Source: Clostridium acidisoli DSM 12555
Lineage (GTDB): Bacteria > Bacillota > Clostridia > Clostridiales > Clostridiaceae
Direction of reading: 5' to 3'
Length of the DNA stretch: 64,000 nucleotides
NCBI RefSeq assembly: GCF_900176305.1
Contig: NZ_FWXH01000010.1
Location: 1-64,000 of the forward strand
Part shown: positions 16,958 through 24,939 of the stretch, one piece after another
Position numbering within the stretch: the stretch's first letter is position 1
Layout: every line of letters starts with the position of its first letter
Translations under genes and position numbers: made by a program
The notes under the pieces: model-generated
Told to the model about the DNA's origin: nothing
Database searches by the model: none
The model's input: only the letters and a program-made list of their open reading frames with translations

Positions 16958-19051
16958 ATGTATAGGCTTAGTTCGAGACAAATAGATTTAGTTAGGAGAT
17001 TGCTCAAAAATGAAAACGTTACAGTTAAAAATTTCGCGCAAGCACATAATGTAAGCACTAGAACAATTTATAGAGAAATAGACAACATTAATAAATTAAT
17101 TTCCAAATATAAAATAAATATAATAAATACACTAAATGGATTAAGTTTAAATGGTAAAGATGATGAAATTTTAGAATTTAAATGGGCAATGTATGGTTCA
17201 GAGTCGATGACAGGATCCAAGAATAGAAAAAATTTCATAGTTGCAGAACTTTTACAATGTAAAGAGCCTATAAAAATTCAATATTTTGCACAAAAATTTG
17301 ATGTGTCCAGTTCAACAATAAGCCATGACATAAAAGATGTAAAAGAATGGCTTGAAACAAAGCATATAAATGTTATTTCTAAACCAGGTGTTGGGGTATA
17401 CACAGAGGGTGGCGAAGAAAATATTAGACATACTTTAGTTGATTTGCTTTATAAAAATTACAATATAGAACAATTGATTAGTTTTATACAAAATGATATA
17501 GAGGAAATAAATGAAGGTAAAAATAGTAGAATCGATGAGCTTAACAATAGACTATTAAACATAATAGATTATGAAACAATTTATCTTATTGAGCGGTCAC
17601 TTTCGAATATAGAGTCAACAATGGATTATAAAATAGACGACAGATTATATATAGAGTTATCTATTCACCTTTCTTTAGCCATTGAGAGGTTAAGGAATAA
17701 TGAAAAAATTAGTTTCGACAGCATTACCTTAGAAAAGTTAAAGAAGTCACAAGAATATAAAATATCAAAAATTATAGCAAAGTATATTGAGAATGAAATA
17801 GAGATAAAAATTCCAGAAGAAGAACTTGGGTATATTACAGTTCATCTTCAAGGGGTAAGGGTTGGGGGAAACAACTTAAATTTAAGTGAGAAATATTTAT
17901 ATTCACTTACAGAAAATGTAATAGAAGAAGCCTCAAAGATATTTGATATAAGATTTGATATGGATTGTATACTAAAAAAAGATTTAAATATGCATCTTTT
18001 AAATTCAATTTACAGATTAAAATCAGGGTATAAAATAAGAAATCCGTTAATAAGTGAAATTAAACATCAATATGGATATGTTTTCAATAAATGTAATAAT
18101 GTCTTAGATGTCCTTAGAAAAGCTTTAAATGTAGAGATAAGTGAAGATGAAGTTGGATATATAAGTATGCATTTCGCAGCGGCAATGGAGAGAATGAAGG
18201 ATAAAACCACTATATATAATGTACTTTTGGTTTGTGCTAGTGGAGTTGGAACTTCAAGAATGCTTGCAGCTAGAGTAAAAAAAATTAAGGAAATAAACAT
18301 AGTTGCTATATCTTCAGTTTTTAAAATTGATGAAATAATAAATAAAAATCCTGTAGATTTAATTATATCAACAGTACCAATTAAAAGAGAGGACAAAAAA
18401 ATCATTGTTGTAAATCCATTATTCACTGAAAGGGATATTACAAAACTTGAGGACGAGTTGAATATAAAGATAACTATAGAGAAGGAAGAAAAACGACAGC
18501 CTATTGAAAAACAAATGGAAAATGTAGAACGTATAAAGGCATATAGTTATGAGATAAGTACCATTGTAAAAAATACATTTTTCACAGAAATATGTGCGAC
18601 CAATGTAAACGGTATAATTCAAGAATTATTAGAAGAACAAGTTAAGTATGGAGTAATTGATATGAAAACTTCAGATGGTATCAAGGTTATGTTAGTAAAT
18701 AGAGACAAGTTAGGCACAATAATATTGCCTAATAAAAAATTTGTTATATATCATTGTGTAAGTAGTGATATTAAAGAGCCTATGATAACAGTTGGAAAGC
18801 TAAAAATACCTATAAAGCTTATAAACTTAATTGATAAAAAAGAATTGATTTATACAGCTTTTCTTATGGTAGCACCATTAAACAAAAAGGATAGTTTAGA
18901 AGTTATAGGAGATTTATCATCATCAATTATCGAACAAGTTGATTTTATTGATAGATTAAATGAAAGTAAAAATGCTGAAGAATGTAGAAAAATTATTGAG
19001 AAGACTCTTGTAAAAAGGCTTTATCTACAAATAATAAGAGTTTTTAGATAG
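16958..19051 (+). CDS. PRD-containing transcriptional activator with PTS EIIB and EIIA domains (MtlR/LicR type)
   Basis: 697 residues. Two N-terminal helix-turn-helix domains (~5-60 and ~88-140) are followed by two PTS regulation domains (~180-285 and ~300-405) with conserved His (SIHLSLAIERL, VHLQG, SMHFAAAMERM). An EIIB-like domain starts at ~420 with Cys motif CASGVGTSR. A C-terminal EIIA-like domain spans ~520-690. This is a DNA-binding activator whose activity is set by PTS phosphorylation, not an RNA-binding antiterminator. It is the first gene of the PTS operon and should respond to that sugar. The start has only a weak GGTG site. Confidence 0.92.
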   Translation: MYRLSSRQIDLVRRLLKNENVTVKNFAQAHNVSTRTIYREIDNINKLISKYKINIINTLNGLSLNGKDDEILEFKWAMYGSESMTGSKNRKNFIVAELLQCKEPIKIQYFAQKFDVSSSTISHDIKDVKEWLETKHINVISKPGVGVYTEGGEENIRHTLVDLLYKNYNIEQLISFIQNDIEEINEGKNSRIDELNNRLLNIIDYETIYLIERSLSNIESTMDYKIDDRLYIELSIHLSLAIERLRNNEKISFDSITLEKLKKSQEYKISKIIAKYIENEIEIKIPEEELGYITVHLQGVRVGGNNLNLSEKYLYSLTENVIEEASKIFDIRFDMDCILKKDLNMHLLNSIYRLKSGYKIRNPLISEIKHQYGYVFNKCNNVLDVLRKALNVEISEDEVGYISMHFAAAMERMKDKTTIYNVLLVCASGVGTSRMLAARVKKIKEINIVAISSVFKIDEIINKNPVDLIISTVPIKREDKKIIVVNPLFTERDITKLEDELNIKITIEKEEKRQPIEKQMENVERIKAYSYEISTIVKNTFFTEICATNVNGIIQELLEEQVKYGVIDMKTSDGIKVMLVNRDKLGTIILPNKKFVIYHCVSSDIKEPMITVGKLKIPIKLINLIDKKELIYTAFLMVAPLNKKDSLEVIGDLSSSIIEQVDFIDRLNESKNAEECRKIIEKTLVKRLYLQIIRVFR

Positions 19052-19063
19052 GGAGATGAAGAA

Positions 19064-19336
19064 GTGTTAAATAAAAATAATTTATATAACAATAAGGGCC
19101 CATTTGCATTATTTTATATTTTATTAAGTTTACCATGGGTAATCCAAATAAAAAATTTATTATCATTAGGGAAAATAGGATCGTCTATTAAATTATCCGT
19201 ATTTGCAATTGTATTTTTGGTTGCTATGTTTTTTATTCAGAAATGGTTTAAAAAAATGCTCATTCAATATCAATATAATTTAAATATATCTCTAGACAAA
19301 ATGAAAAATAAAAAAATGAGGAGGAATTTAAAATGA
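19064..19336 (+). CDS. Small membrane protein within PTS operon
   Basis: A 90-residue protein starting at GTG 19064, 6 bases after GGGAGA. Two hydrophobic segments (~14-32 and ~42-60) precede a basic C-terminus (KKMLIQYQYN...KMKNKKMRRNLK). The stop overlaps the EIIB start (ATGA), so it is coupled to the PTS genes. No family recognised. It is too small to be an EIIC and may assist assembly. Confidence 0.7.
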   Translation: MLNKNNLYNNKGPFALFYILLSLPWVIQIKNLLSLGKIGSSIKLSVFAIVFLVAMFFIQKWFKKMLIQYQYNLNISLDKMKNKKMRRNLK

Positions 19337-19650
19337 AAGCAATAATTTTATGTAGTTGGGGTGCGACTTCAAGTTCTCTTGCAAAGGCTGTAACAGATGA
19401 GGCTAAAAAAAGAAATTTAGATATAGTGGTAGATGCTGGTGGTACAGGAGAATTTAAGAAAAAAGCAGCAAATTATTCGGTAGCATTATTAGAACCACAG
19501 GTAAGACATTTGAGAAAAGAAGTTGAAACTGCTGCAAGTAAATTTGATATCCCGGTAGAAATAGTAGACATGCAAGCCTTTGCACTTATGAATGGAGGAA
19601 AAGTACTTGACCAGATTATTAAGCTTGCACAAAAATCAGGTAAGATGTAA
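19333..19650 (+). CDS. PTS lactose/cellobiose-family EIIB
   Basis: A 105-residue cytoplasmic phosphocarrier taking phosphate from EIIA to the incoming sugar. The phospho-cysteine is C7 in the P-loop CSWGATSS, which differs slightly from the usual CSAGMSTS. Compact alpha/beta domain of standard length. Start ATG with GAGGA upstream. The Lac/Cel class handles beta-glucosides, chitobiose or lactose; the exact sugar is not visible and no phospho-glycosidase gene is in the window. Confidence 0.9.
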   Translation: MKAIILCSWGATSSSLAKAVTDEAKKRNLDIVVDAGGTGEFKKKAANYSVALLEPQVRHLRKEVETAASKFDIPVEIVDMQAFALMNGGKVLDQIIKLAQKSGKM

Positions 19651-19654
19651 TTAG

Positions 19655-19676
19655 GATAGGGGTAATACCCTTATCT
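19655..19676 (+). other. Intercistronic hairpin between EIIB and EIIC
   Basis: GGATAGGGG and CCCTTATC pair around TAATA, with no T-tract. It probably protects or processes the mRNA between EIIB and EIIC rather than ending transcription. Confidence 0.4.
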
Positions 19677-19706
19677 TAAAATAAATATTTAGGAGGAATA
19701 AAATCT

Positions 19707-21035
19707 ATGAAAGAGAACAGGTTTATGAAATGGATGGAAGATAGTTTAATGCCCGTCCTTGGAAAGATGGCACAAAATATTTATTTGCAATCAATACGTG
19801 ATGCCTTTTGTGTCTTTGCATTGCCACTTATAATAAGTGGATCTGTATTTTTAATTATCGCAAATCCACCTACATCACTTGGATGGGGAGTTATAAATGC
19901 ATGGAACAATGCTATTACTCCGATTCAAAGCAATATTATGATTGCGTTTAATTTAAGTTTTGGAATTATGGCGGTAGCGGTTGCATTTGGTACAGCTTAT
20001 AGCTTGGCTTCAAGGTGGGACATGGATGAATCTCTTTGTGGTATGTTGTCACTAGTATGTTTTTTAATTGTTTGTTTCCCAGCTTCAGATATTACAAAAG
20101 TAAAATTTGGTGATGTTTTAACTTATCTTGGTGGAGAAGGATTGTTTATTGCAATAATTCTAGGTATAATAACTACTATTGTAGTAAGGTTATTTACAAA
20201 AAAAGGTTTAGTAATAAAAATGCCTGCAGGTGTTCCACCATATGTTGTAAGAACATTTAGTGCATTAGTACCATTTTTCGTAATGATTACTTTATCTTGG
20301 GCAGTAGAATGGGTTGTATGGGCAAATCTAAAAATTACATTGCCACAGTTGGTACTAAACATATTTGCACCTTTAGTTGCAGTTTCAAATAGTTATCCAG
20401 CTGCAGTATTAGAAATAATCTTAATGATGCTTTTATGGTCACTTGGTATCCATGGAATGAATGTTGTATCTTCTGTTGCATATCCATTTTGGACAGCACA
20501 ATTAGCTGCAAACACTGCTGCTCGTAATGCAGGAACACCACTTCATGGAATTGTTACAGAACCATTCTTTCATATGTTTACACATATCGGAGGATCAGGT
20601 TTAACATGGCCACTTGTAATAATGTTCTTATTTTCACAATCAAAGCAACTTAAGAGTCTTGGAAAAATCGAACTTATACCAGCAATATTTAATATAAATG
20701 AACCAATAATGTTTGGTGCACCCCTTGTTCTTAATCCAGTAATGTTTATACCATTTATACTAGCTCCTGTTGCTGCAGTAACTATAAATTATATTGCGTT
20801 TTTCAGTGGAATTGTTCCTAAAATAGTAATGCAACCACCATTTACAGTTCCAGTGTTTTTCGGAGGAATTATAGCAACTGGTGGATATTGGCAAGGCGCT
20901 GCACTTCAGCTTGTAAATCTAATTGTTTCAGCATTAATATATTTGCCTTTCTTTAGAATGTTCGAAAAAGAACTTGTAGCAAACGAAAAGAAAGCAGAAC
21001 TTGAAATAAGAGCTACTAATGGAGAAACAGTGTAA
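19707..21035 (+). CDS. PTS lactose/cellobiose-family EIIC permease
   Basis: 442 residues, about ten membrane segments, the sugar channel of the PTS. The N-terminal block SIRDAFCVFALPLIISGS and the conserved GGSGLTWPLVI and FNINEPIMFGAPLVLNP regions are typical of CelB/ChbC/LacE EIIC; the NEP motif binds sugar. AGGAGG-like site before ATG. It works with EIIB and EIIA on either side. Confidence 0.94.
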   Translation: MKENRFMKWMEDSLMPVLGKMAQNIYLQSIRDAFCVFALPLIISGSVFLIIANPPTSLGWGVINAWNNAITPIQSNIMIAFNLSFGIMAVAVAFGTAYSLASRWDMDESLCGMLSLVCFLIVCFPASDITKVKFGDVLTYLGGEGLFIAIILGIITTIVVRLFTKKGLVIKMPAGVPPYVVRTFSALVPFFVMITLSWAVEWVVWANLKITLPQLVLNIFAPLVAVSNSYPAAVLEIILMMLLWSLGIHGMNVVSSVAYPFWTAQLAANTAARNAGTPLHGIVTEPFFHMFTHIGGSGLTWPLVIMFLFSQSKQLKSLGKIELIPAIFNINEPIMFGAPLVLNPVMFIPFILAPVAAVTINYIAFFSGIVPKIVMQPPFTVPVFFGGIIATGGYWQGAALQLVNLIVSALIYLPFFRMFEKELVANEKKAELEIRATNGETV

Positions 21036-21065
21036 TAAATATCAATTATGAATGGGGGCTTAACG

Positions 21066-21419
21066 GTGAATGAAGAAAATAAAATGGATTTAGAAAAAAT
21101 TGTATTTAATCTAGTGCTTCATGGTGGAAATGCAAGAGGAAAAGCATACGATGCATTAGATGCTGCAGAGGAAGGAAATTTTGAATTGGCAGAAAAGTGT
21201 CTTGATGAGGCAGATCAGGAATTTTATGACGGACACGAATATCAAAATATGTTAATTCAAGGACAAATGGATAATGAAACACCTAATTTTCTAGTAATAC
21301 ATGCACAGGATCAGCTTATGACTGCTCTTTCTGAAAAAAATCTTATTAAAAGAGAAATAGAATTATATAAAAAGGTACATGAATTAGAAAATAAGGTAGA
21401 AGGTTTAATAAAAAAATAG
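21066..21419 (+). CDS. PTS lactose/cellobiose-family EIIA
   Basis: A 117-residue trimeric helical phosphocarrier. The phospho-histidine is H79 in VIHAQDQLM, with D82 as the likely metal ligand of the trimer core. The start is GTG 21066, 7 bases after GGGGG; an upstream in-frame ATG at 21048 lacks a site. It is the last gene of the regulator-(small protein)-EIIB-EIIC-EIIA operon. Confidence 0.92.
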   Translation: MNEENKMDLEKIVFNLVLHGGNARGKAYDALDAAEEGNFELAEKCLDEADQEFYDGHEYQNMLIQGQMDNETPNFLVIHAQDQLMTALSEKNLIKREIELYKKVHELENKVEGLIKK

Positions 21420-21522
21420 AAATACCCTTAAATAAAATAAAATTATATTAGGATATTTCCAAAATATATACTGTGTAAATAAATTCTAACTCTTAAATAC
21501 AATAATTACAATATGAAATATT

Positions 21523-21567
21523 AAAAAAGCTGTGAAAAATGTTTTGAGCATTTTTCATGGCTTTTTT
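21523..21567. terminator. Bidirectional terminator
   Basis: AAAAAAGCTGTGAAAAATG and CATTTTTCATGGCTTTTTT pair with one wobble around a 7-base loop. T-runs on both strands serve the convergent PTS and DUF218 genes. Confidence 0.88.
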
Positions 21568-22318
21568 AATATACTTTAGAAGCAAAAATTCCTATATATT
21601 CTTTTATACCTAAACTTAACTTTGACAGAGAATCTCCAGAGGGAATAAGATCATTTGTTCCAAAACTTTTACGAATGTCTGTTTGATAATCTGTTGGATA
21701 AGGAGTCACTGTCACTTTAAATTTTTTAAATTGCAGTAAAGCTCTAGGCATATGAAAAGCAGAAGTAACCAGTATAGGCTTTTTAAAACCATATTTTTGC
21801 AAAAGTTCACTAGTATACTTGGCATTTTCAGTAGTATTAATACTTCTATCATCTATAATTATGTTACTCTTTGGGACGCCAATAGATAGCAATATGTTTT
21901 CTGCTATTTTTGATTCAGTACCTGAAGATTTAAAAACTTTCCCACCAGAAATTATTATTGGCACATTCAATTTTTTATATAATTGTAGAACAGTTAAAAG
22001 TCTATTGGAGGAATAGCCAGACAAATGGCCTTTAAAATCTAAATTTGGAGTGTCAAGCGTTGCACCTCCACCAAGCATTATTATAACATCAGCAGATGGA
22101 TTTCTTGGCGGACTATATTGGCGTTCAAGGGAACTAATAATTGAATCAGTAACAAGAGGTATAGAAAAAGCATAAAATATAAAAGTGAAAAGTATTAATG
22201 GTTTTAAAAACTTGCTATTAAATTTGTGTATTTTAAAACATATAAAAATTAATACCAGTATAAATATACCTGGAGGTAGTATAAAAGTAGAATATAAAAA
22301 TTTTATAATATAAATCAA
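21566..22318 (-). CDS. YdcF/DUF218 (SanA/ElyC-like) envelope protein
   Basis: 250 residues. Two N-terminal membrane helices (~5-25 and ~33-52) are followed by an extracytoplasmic DUF218 domain with motifs VIIMLGGG, IIISGG, DDRSINTTENAKYT and TSAFHMPRA. The family includes E. coli ElyC/SanA, linked to peptidoglycan and lipid-carrier metabolism. The likely start is TTG 22318, giving MIYIIKFLYS as in relatives, but it lacks a close ribosome site; AAAGGAG is ~37 bases upstream. The reading frame stays open back to it without an ATG, GTG or TTG. Confidence 0.85.
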   Translation of the reverse strand: MIYIIKFLYSTFILPPGIFILVLIFICFKIHKFNSKFLKPLILFTFIFYAFSIPLVTDSIISSLERQYSPPRNPSADVIIMLGGGATLDTPNLDFKGHLSGYSSNRLLTVLQLYKKLNVPIIISGGKVFKSSGTESKIAENILLSIGVPKSNIIIDDRSINTTENAKYTSELLQKYGFKKPILVTSAFHMPRALLQFKKFKVTVTPYPTDYQTDIRKSFGTNDLIPSGDSLSKLSLGIKEYIGIFASKVY

Positions 22319-22450
22319 TGCAATAAATGCTAAAGCATAAAATATGCCTAGCCACTCCTTTCATAAATTAAGACATATTTATAAATTTACCATATTCTTA
22401 TTCAAGATAAAAGTATTTTATTTCTTTCATATGCATAAGGGTTAAATTGT

Positions 22451-22478
22451 GTCATTTTATAATACTGTGAATATTATA
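22451..22478 (+). promoter_or_regulatory. Weak sporulation-type promoter candidate
   Basis: GTCATTTT (22451-22458) and GAATA-TTA-TA (22469-22478) fall 50-77 bases before the first gene of the small-protein cluster. The -10 has A instead of C in CATA, as do three other boxes in this cluster. Confidence 0.35.
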
Positions 22479-22527
22479 TATTATGAAAAACAAAAGCTTA
22501 AAAATTATATGGGGGAAGTGAGTAGGT

Positions 22528-22851
22528 ATGAGTTTAGGCTCAAAAGATATTGCTAGTTGTGGACTTTTTGGAGGACGTAATAACAATATTTTACTAATCA
22601 TAATAGTCATATTTTTCTTCTTTTGTTGCTGCGGCGGAGGCGGTAATTCAGGTGGAATCTCAGGATGTGGCAGTCCATGCGGCAGGAGACGTAGAAGAAG
22701 GGGTGGCATTGGCATTGGAAGTATATCAATAGTCTGGGTAATTGTAATATTTGCATTACTTGCAGGTGGTAATAGAAATACTAATACAAATATAATTAAT
22801 TTAGATACTGATGAGGGAACTGACTTTACTGGTAGTACCACAGGATTTTAA
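22528..22851 (+). CDS. Small Cys/Gly/Arg-rich membrane protein
   Basis: 107 residues, no family recognised. A first membrane helix (~20-35, ILLIIIVIFFFF) runs straight into CCCGGGGNSGG. A basic linker CGSPCGRRRRRRGG follows, then a second helix (~68-82, ISIVWVIVIFALLAGG) and an acidic Asp/Thr-rich tail. GGGGGAAG before ATG. It heads the eight-gene cluster. Composition and the neighbouring genes suggest a spore or mother-cell membrane protein, by inference only. Confidence 0.75.
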   Translation: MSLGSKDIASCGLFGGRNNNILLIIIVIFFFFCCCGGGGNSGGISGCGSPCGRRRRRRGGIGIGSISIVWVIVIFALLAGGNRNTNTNIINLDTDEGTDFTGSTTGF

Positions 22852-22887
22852 TAATTAATAGCTATTGTTACCCGGAAAGGAGGTTGT

Positions 22888-23100
22888 ATGTTTTCAAATG
22901 GTTTTGGATTTAATCGTGGAGGAAATTGCTGCTGCAATTTATCTCAGCTTACTATATTAATATTGATAATTTTGCAATTCAGTAAGAAAAAAGGATGCAC
23001 AGATTCTGAAGAAGAGGGTGAAAAACAACTTGTAGATGATGGAGTATTATTCATAATAACCATATTTTATTTGTGTTGTTGTAAACCAAAAGTTTGTTAA
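22888..23100 (+). CDS. Small CCC-motif membrane protein, paralogue 1
   Basis: 70 residues. Layout: GGNCCCNL at 11-18, hydrophobic LTILILIILQFSKK, an acidic linker (DSEEEGEK), then DDGVLFIITIFYLCCCKPK. It is clearly paralogous to the proteins at 24613 and 25264, which share the CCC-N/S-L, LILI-LQFSKK, FII-FYL and CC blocks in the same order. AAAGGAGG before ATG. The clustered Cys sit at the membrane face of both helices and could bind metal or cross-link. Confidence 0.8.
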   Translation: MFSNGFGFNRGGNCCCNLSQLTILILIILQFSKKKGCTDSEEEGEKQLVDDGVLFIITIFYLCCCKPKVC

Positions 23101-23147
23101 TAATTAAGAAGGGAAAATTTGCCCTACTTTAATAAAGGGGTGATAGT

Positions 23148-23474
23148 ATGGCAACCAGTGAAGACGAGCCATTAGAAGGTGAAGAAGTTATAGATGGAAA
23201 TAATGATAGTTTTGGAAATCTAGCAGGATTATTTAAAAATATAGATATGAGTCAAATAATGAGTTTGTTAGGATCTGTAGACATTAGTCAGGTATCATCT
23301 CTATTTGGTTCTATGGGAGGTATGAATTCTGAAGATACAGGTAACGACTTTGTACCTAGTGGAGGTAAAGCATATAAAGTATTAAATGCTCTAAAGCCTA
23401 TGGTTAATTCAGATCAAGCAGACCTTATAGATATGATACTTCAAATTTATACTATAAGTAAAATATTGAAATAA
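23148..23474 (+). CDS. Small acidic protein with 12-residue repeats, paralogue 1
   Basis: 108 residues, acidic, soluble. Two adjacent 12-residue repeats IDMSQIMSLLGS and VDISQVSSLFGS start near residue 32. The C-terminal block ALKPMVNSDQADLIDMILQI aligns with AIKTLLDSDKGELVTILIEA of the protein at 24221. GGGGTGA before ATG. It is the probable partner of the preceding CCC-motif protein. Function unknown. Confidence 0.75.
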   Translation: MATSEDEPLEGEEVIDGNNDSFGNLAGLFKNIDMSQIMSLLGSVDISQVSSLFGSMGGMNSEDTGNDFVPSGGKAYKVLNALKPMVNSDQADLIDMILQIYTISKILK

Positions 23475-23527
23475 GACATCTTAATAAAAATATATCAAAA
23501 TGATGGATTATTTTTTAGATGCCGAGG

Positions 23528-23572
23528 AGGACTGTCTCAAAATGACTAAAATAATTTTGAGGCAGTCCTTTG
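23528..23572 (+). terminator. Probable terminator in the small-protein cluster
   Basis: AGGACTGTCTCAAAAT (23528-23543) pairs with ATTTTGAGGCAGTCCT (23554-23569) with a single wobble. The following TTGAGGTTT is a poor T-tract. Confidence 0.6.
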
Positions 23573-23621
23573 AGGTTTACCTTTAAAAAGATATAAATAT
23601 TTTGTTTGTATGTAAATTTAA

Positions 23622-23648
23622 ACAAAATATAGATTAAGGAATAATATA
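23622..23648 (+). promoter_or_regulatory. Sigma-K-like promoter candidate
   Basis: AC at 23622-23623, 15 bases, then GAATA-ATA-TA at 23639-23648. This fits the sigma-K pattern AC / CATA-N3-TA with C replaced by A, 43 bases before the ATG. Confidence 0.45.
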
Positions 23649-23691
23649 TTATAAAGTAGATTAATTTGCTTTTAAGAAGGAGGGCTGGATT

Positions 23692-24060
23692 ATGGCATTC
23701 ACGGACTTTCTGGGAGGTTCTGGAAAGGGCTCAAATTTGATTGTTTGGGTATTAATACTTGTAGTAGTTTTTGGATTTGGAAAGGGCAAAAAATTTTATA
23801 ACTTTAATTTTAAAACTGAAGAGGCAAAAAAAGACAAGGAAGATTTGAAGGAAACTGAAACAATACATCATGGACATAGACAAAAAAAAGTAAAAGTTTC
23901 ATCAGAAAAGATTTTTGAAAATATGTCTTTTGGAAATATAGCAGGAAATAAAACTGGATTTAAAAAACTTGTAGGTGGAAATGGAATATTTATTTTGGTA
24001 ATAGTTGCACTTCTATTTATATGTAAGGATGGTAAGAAACATACTTCAGAAGAAGCTTAA
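23692..24060 (+). CDS. Small two-helix membrane protein
   Basis: 122 residues. A first hydrophobic helix (~15-32, LIVWVLILVVVFGFG) is followed by a charged Lys/Glu/His middle (~35-80) and a second helix (~100-114, IFILVIVALLFIC). Gly-rich motifs FLGGSGKG and GGNG border the helices. AAGGAGGG precedes ATG. It has no close paralogue in the cluster and no recognised family, but lies between the two groups of CCC/repeat genes and has a similar promoter. Confidence 0.75.
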   Translation: MAFTDFLGGSGKGSNLIVWVLILVVVFGFGKGKKFYNFNFKTEEAKKDKEDLKETETIHHGHRQKKVKVSSEKIFENMSFGNIAGNKTGFKKLVGGNGIFILVIVALLFICKDGKKHTSEEA

Positions 24061-24062
24061 GG

Positions 24063-24166
24063 CACATTGAGTTAACGGCTGATACACGCTAGATTTTTAG
24101 TTCAACTAACACTCAGATGGAGTCAAAACTAAAACCCTACCTGAGTGCAAGTTTTACTTTATTTTA
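24063..24166. repeat. Short hairpin repeat (family 2), diverged copy
   Basis: CATTGAGTTAACGG, TTCAACTAACACTCAGATGG and CTGAGTGCAAGTTTTACTTT align in order with the copy at 12064-12203. The central stem is weakened to CACTCAG/CTGAGTG plus a few pairs. Confidence 0.7.
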
Positions 24167-24220
24167 GATAGTTTTAATTATCTAAAATATTGCTATTTTT
24201 AAATAGAGGGAGGTGGTAAG

Positions 24221-24502
24221 ATGACGACTCATAAAAAACATCGTCACATTGTAAAAGAACCTGAGACTAATACTCCATTTGATTTTAATTTAAATAATAT
24301 TATAAGTATGTTAGGGAAAATAAATATTAATGATATGGCTCCTGTACTTGAAAAAATGGCAAAACAAGAGGCCGGAGGAAACAATAAGAGCAAAGAAGAA
24401 ATAATAAAGGCTATAAAAACTCTTTTAGATTCAGATAAAGGAGAACTTGTAACTATATTAATTGAGGCTTATGGCATAAGTAGAATAAGCACTAAAAAAT
24501 AA
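24221..24502 (+). CDS. Small protein with 12-residue repeat, paralogue 2
   Basis: 93 residues. A His/Lys-rich start (HKKHRHIVK) leads to FDFNLNNIISMLGK and ININDMAPVLEK, the same 12-residue pattern as at 23148 and 24940. The C-terminal block AIKTLLDSDKGELVTILIEA matches that of the protein at 23148. AGGGAGGTGG before ATG. It pairs with the CCC-motif gene at 24613. Function unknown. Confidence 0.75.
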   Translation: MTTHKKHRHIVKEPETNTPFDFNLNNIISMLGKININDMAPVLEKMAKQEAGGNNKSKEEIIKAIKTLLDSDKGELVTILIEAYGISRISTKK

Positions 24503-24524
24503 CATAAATTAATTTATTAATAGC

Positions 24525-24551
24525 ACAAGTTTAAATATATTGAATAGAATA
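24525..24551 (+). promoter_or_regulatory. Sigma-K-like promoter candidate
   Basis: AC at 24525-24526, 15 bases, then GAATA-GAA-TA at 24542-24551. Just downstream is a 23-base block (24553-24575) repeated exactly at 25201-25223 before the next CCC-motif gene. Confidence 0.45.
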
Positions 24552-24552
24552 T

Positions 24553-24575
24553 AGTATAAACAAAAGATGGAAAAT
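24553..24575 (+). repeat. Duplicated 5' leader block, copy 1
   Basis: AGTATAAACAAAAGATGG plus AAAAT, identical over 23 bases to 25201-25223. Both copies lie ~40 bases before a CCC-motif gene and directly after a GAATA-N3-TA box. The block probably arose with the gene duplication and has been kept. Confidence 0.7.
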
Positions 24576-24612
24576 ATGATACGAAACATTATTAGCCAAG
24601 GGAGGGTTATTA

Positions 24613-24876
24613 ATGAGTAGAAGATATGAAAGTGATTGTGGATGTCAAGCACCAGTATTTCCTTCAGTAGGTGGTTTCGGAGGAAAGAATTGTTGCTGCA
24701 GTTTACCTACTTTAATAATTTTAATTCTTATAATACTTCAATTTAGTAAAAAAGGTAGAAGAACAAGTTCAAGTACTTCATCATCAAGCTGTGGAGGAAA
24801 ATTAGTAGATAATAGCATATTGTTTATAATAGCATTATTCTATTTGTCTTGCTGTAATCCATGTAAAACAGCTTAG
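24613..24876 (+). CDS. Small CCC-motif membrane protein, paralogue 2
   Basis: 87 residues: a Cys-containing start (DCGCQAPVFPS), GGKNCCCSLPTL, hydrophobic IILILIILQFSKK, a Ser/Thr-rich linker, then DNSILFIIALFYLSCCNPCK. Very close to the protein at 25264 in both hydrophobic blocks and the final CCNPCK. AGGGAGGG before ATG. Probably inserted in a membrane with both Cys clusters on the same side. Confidence 0.8.
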   Translation: MSRRYESDCGCQAPVFPSVGGFGGKNCCCSLPTLIILILIILQFSKKGRRTSSSTSSSSCGGKLVDNSILFIIALFYLSCCNPCKTA

Positions 24877-24889
24877 TAAATTAAATTTT

Positions 24890-24920
24890 AAGGAGGGTAG
24901 TATGATTTTACCCTCCTTTT
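24890..24920 (+). terminator. Rho-independent terminator
   Basis: AAGGAGGGTA (24890-24899) pairs exactly with TACCCTCCTT (24909-24918), then TT. The left arm contains a perfect AGGAGG that the hairpin would hide. Confidence 0.75.
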
Positions 24921-24939
24921 AAATAAAGAGGTGTTTTTT

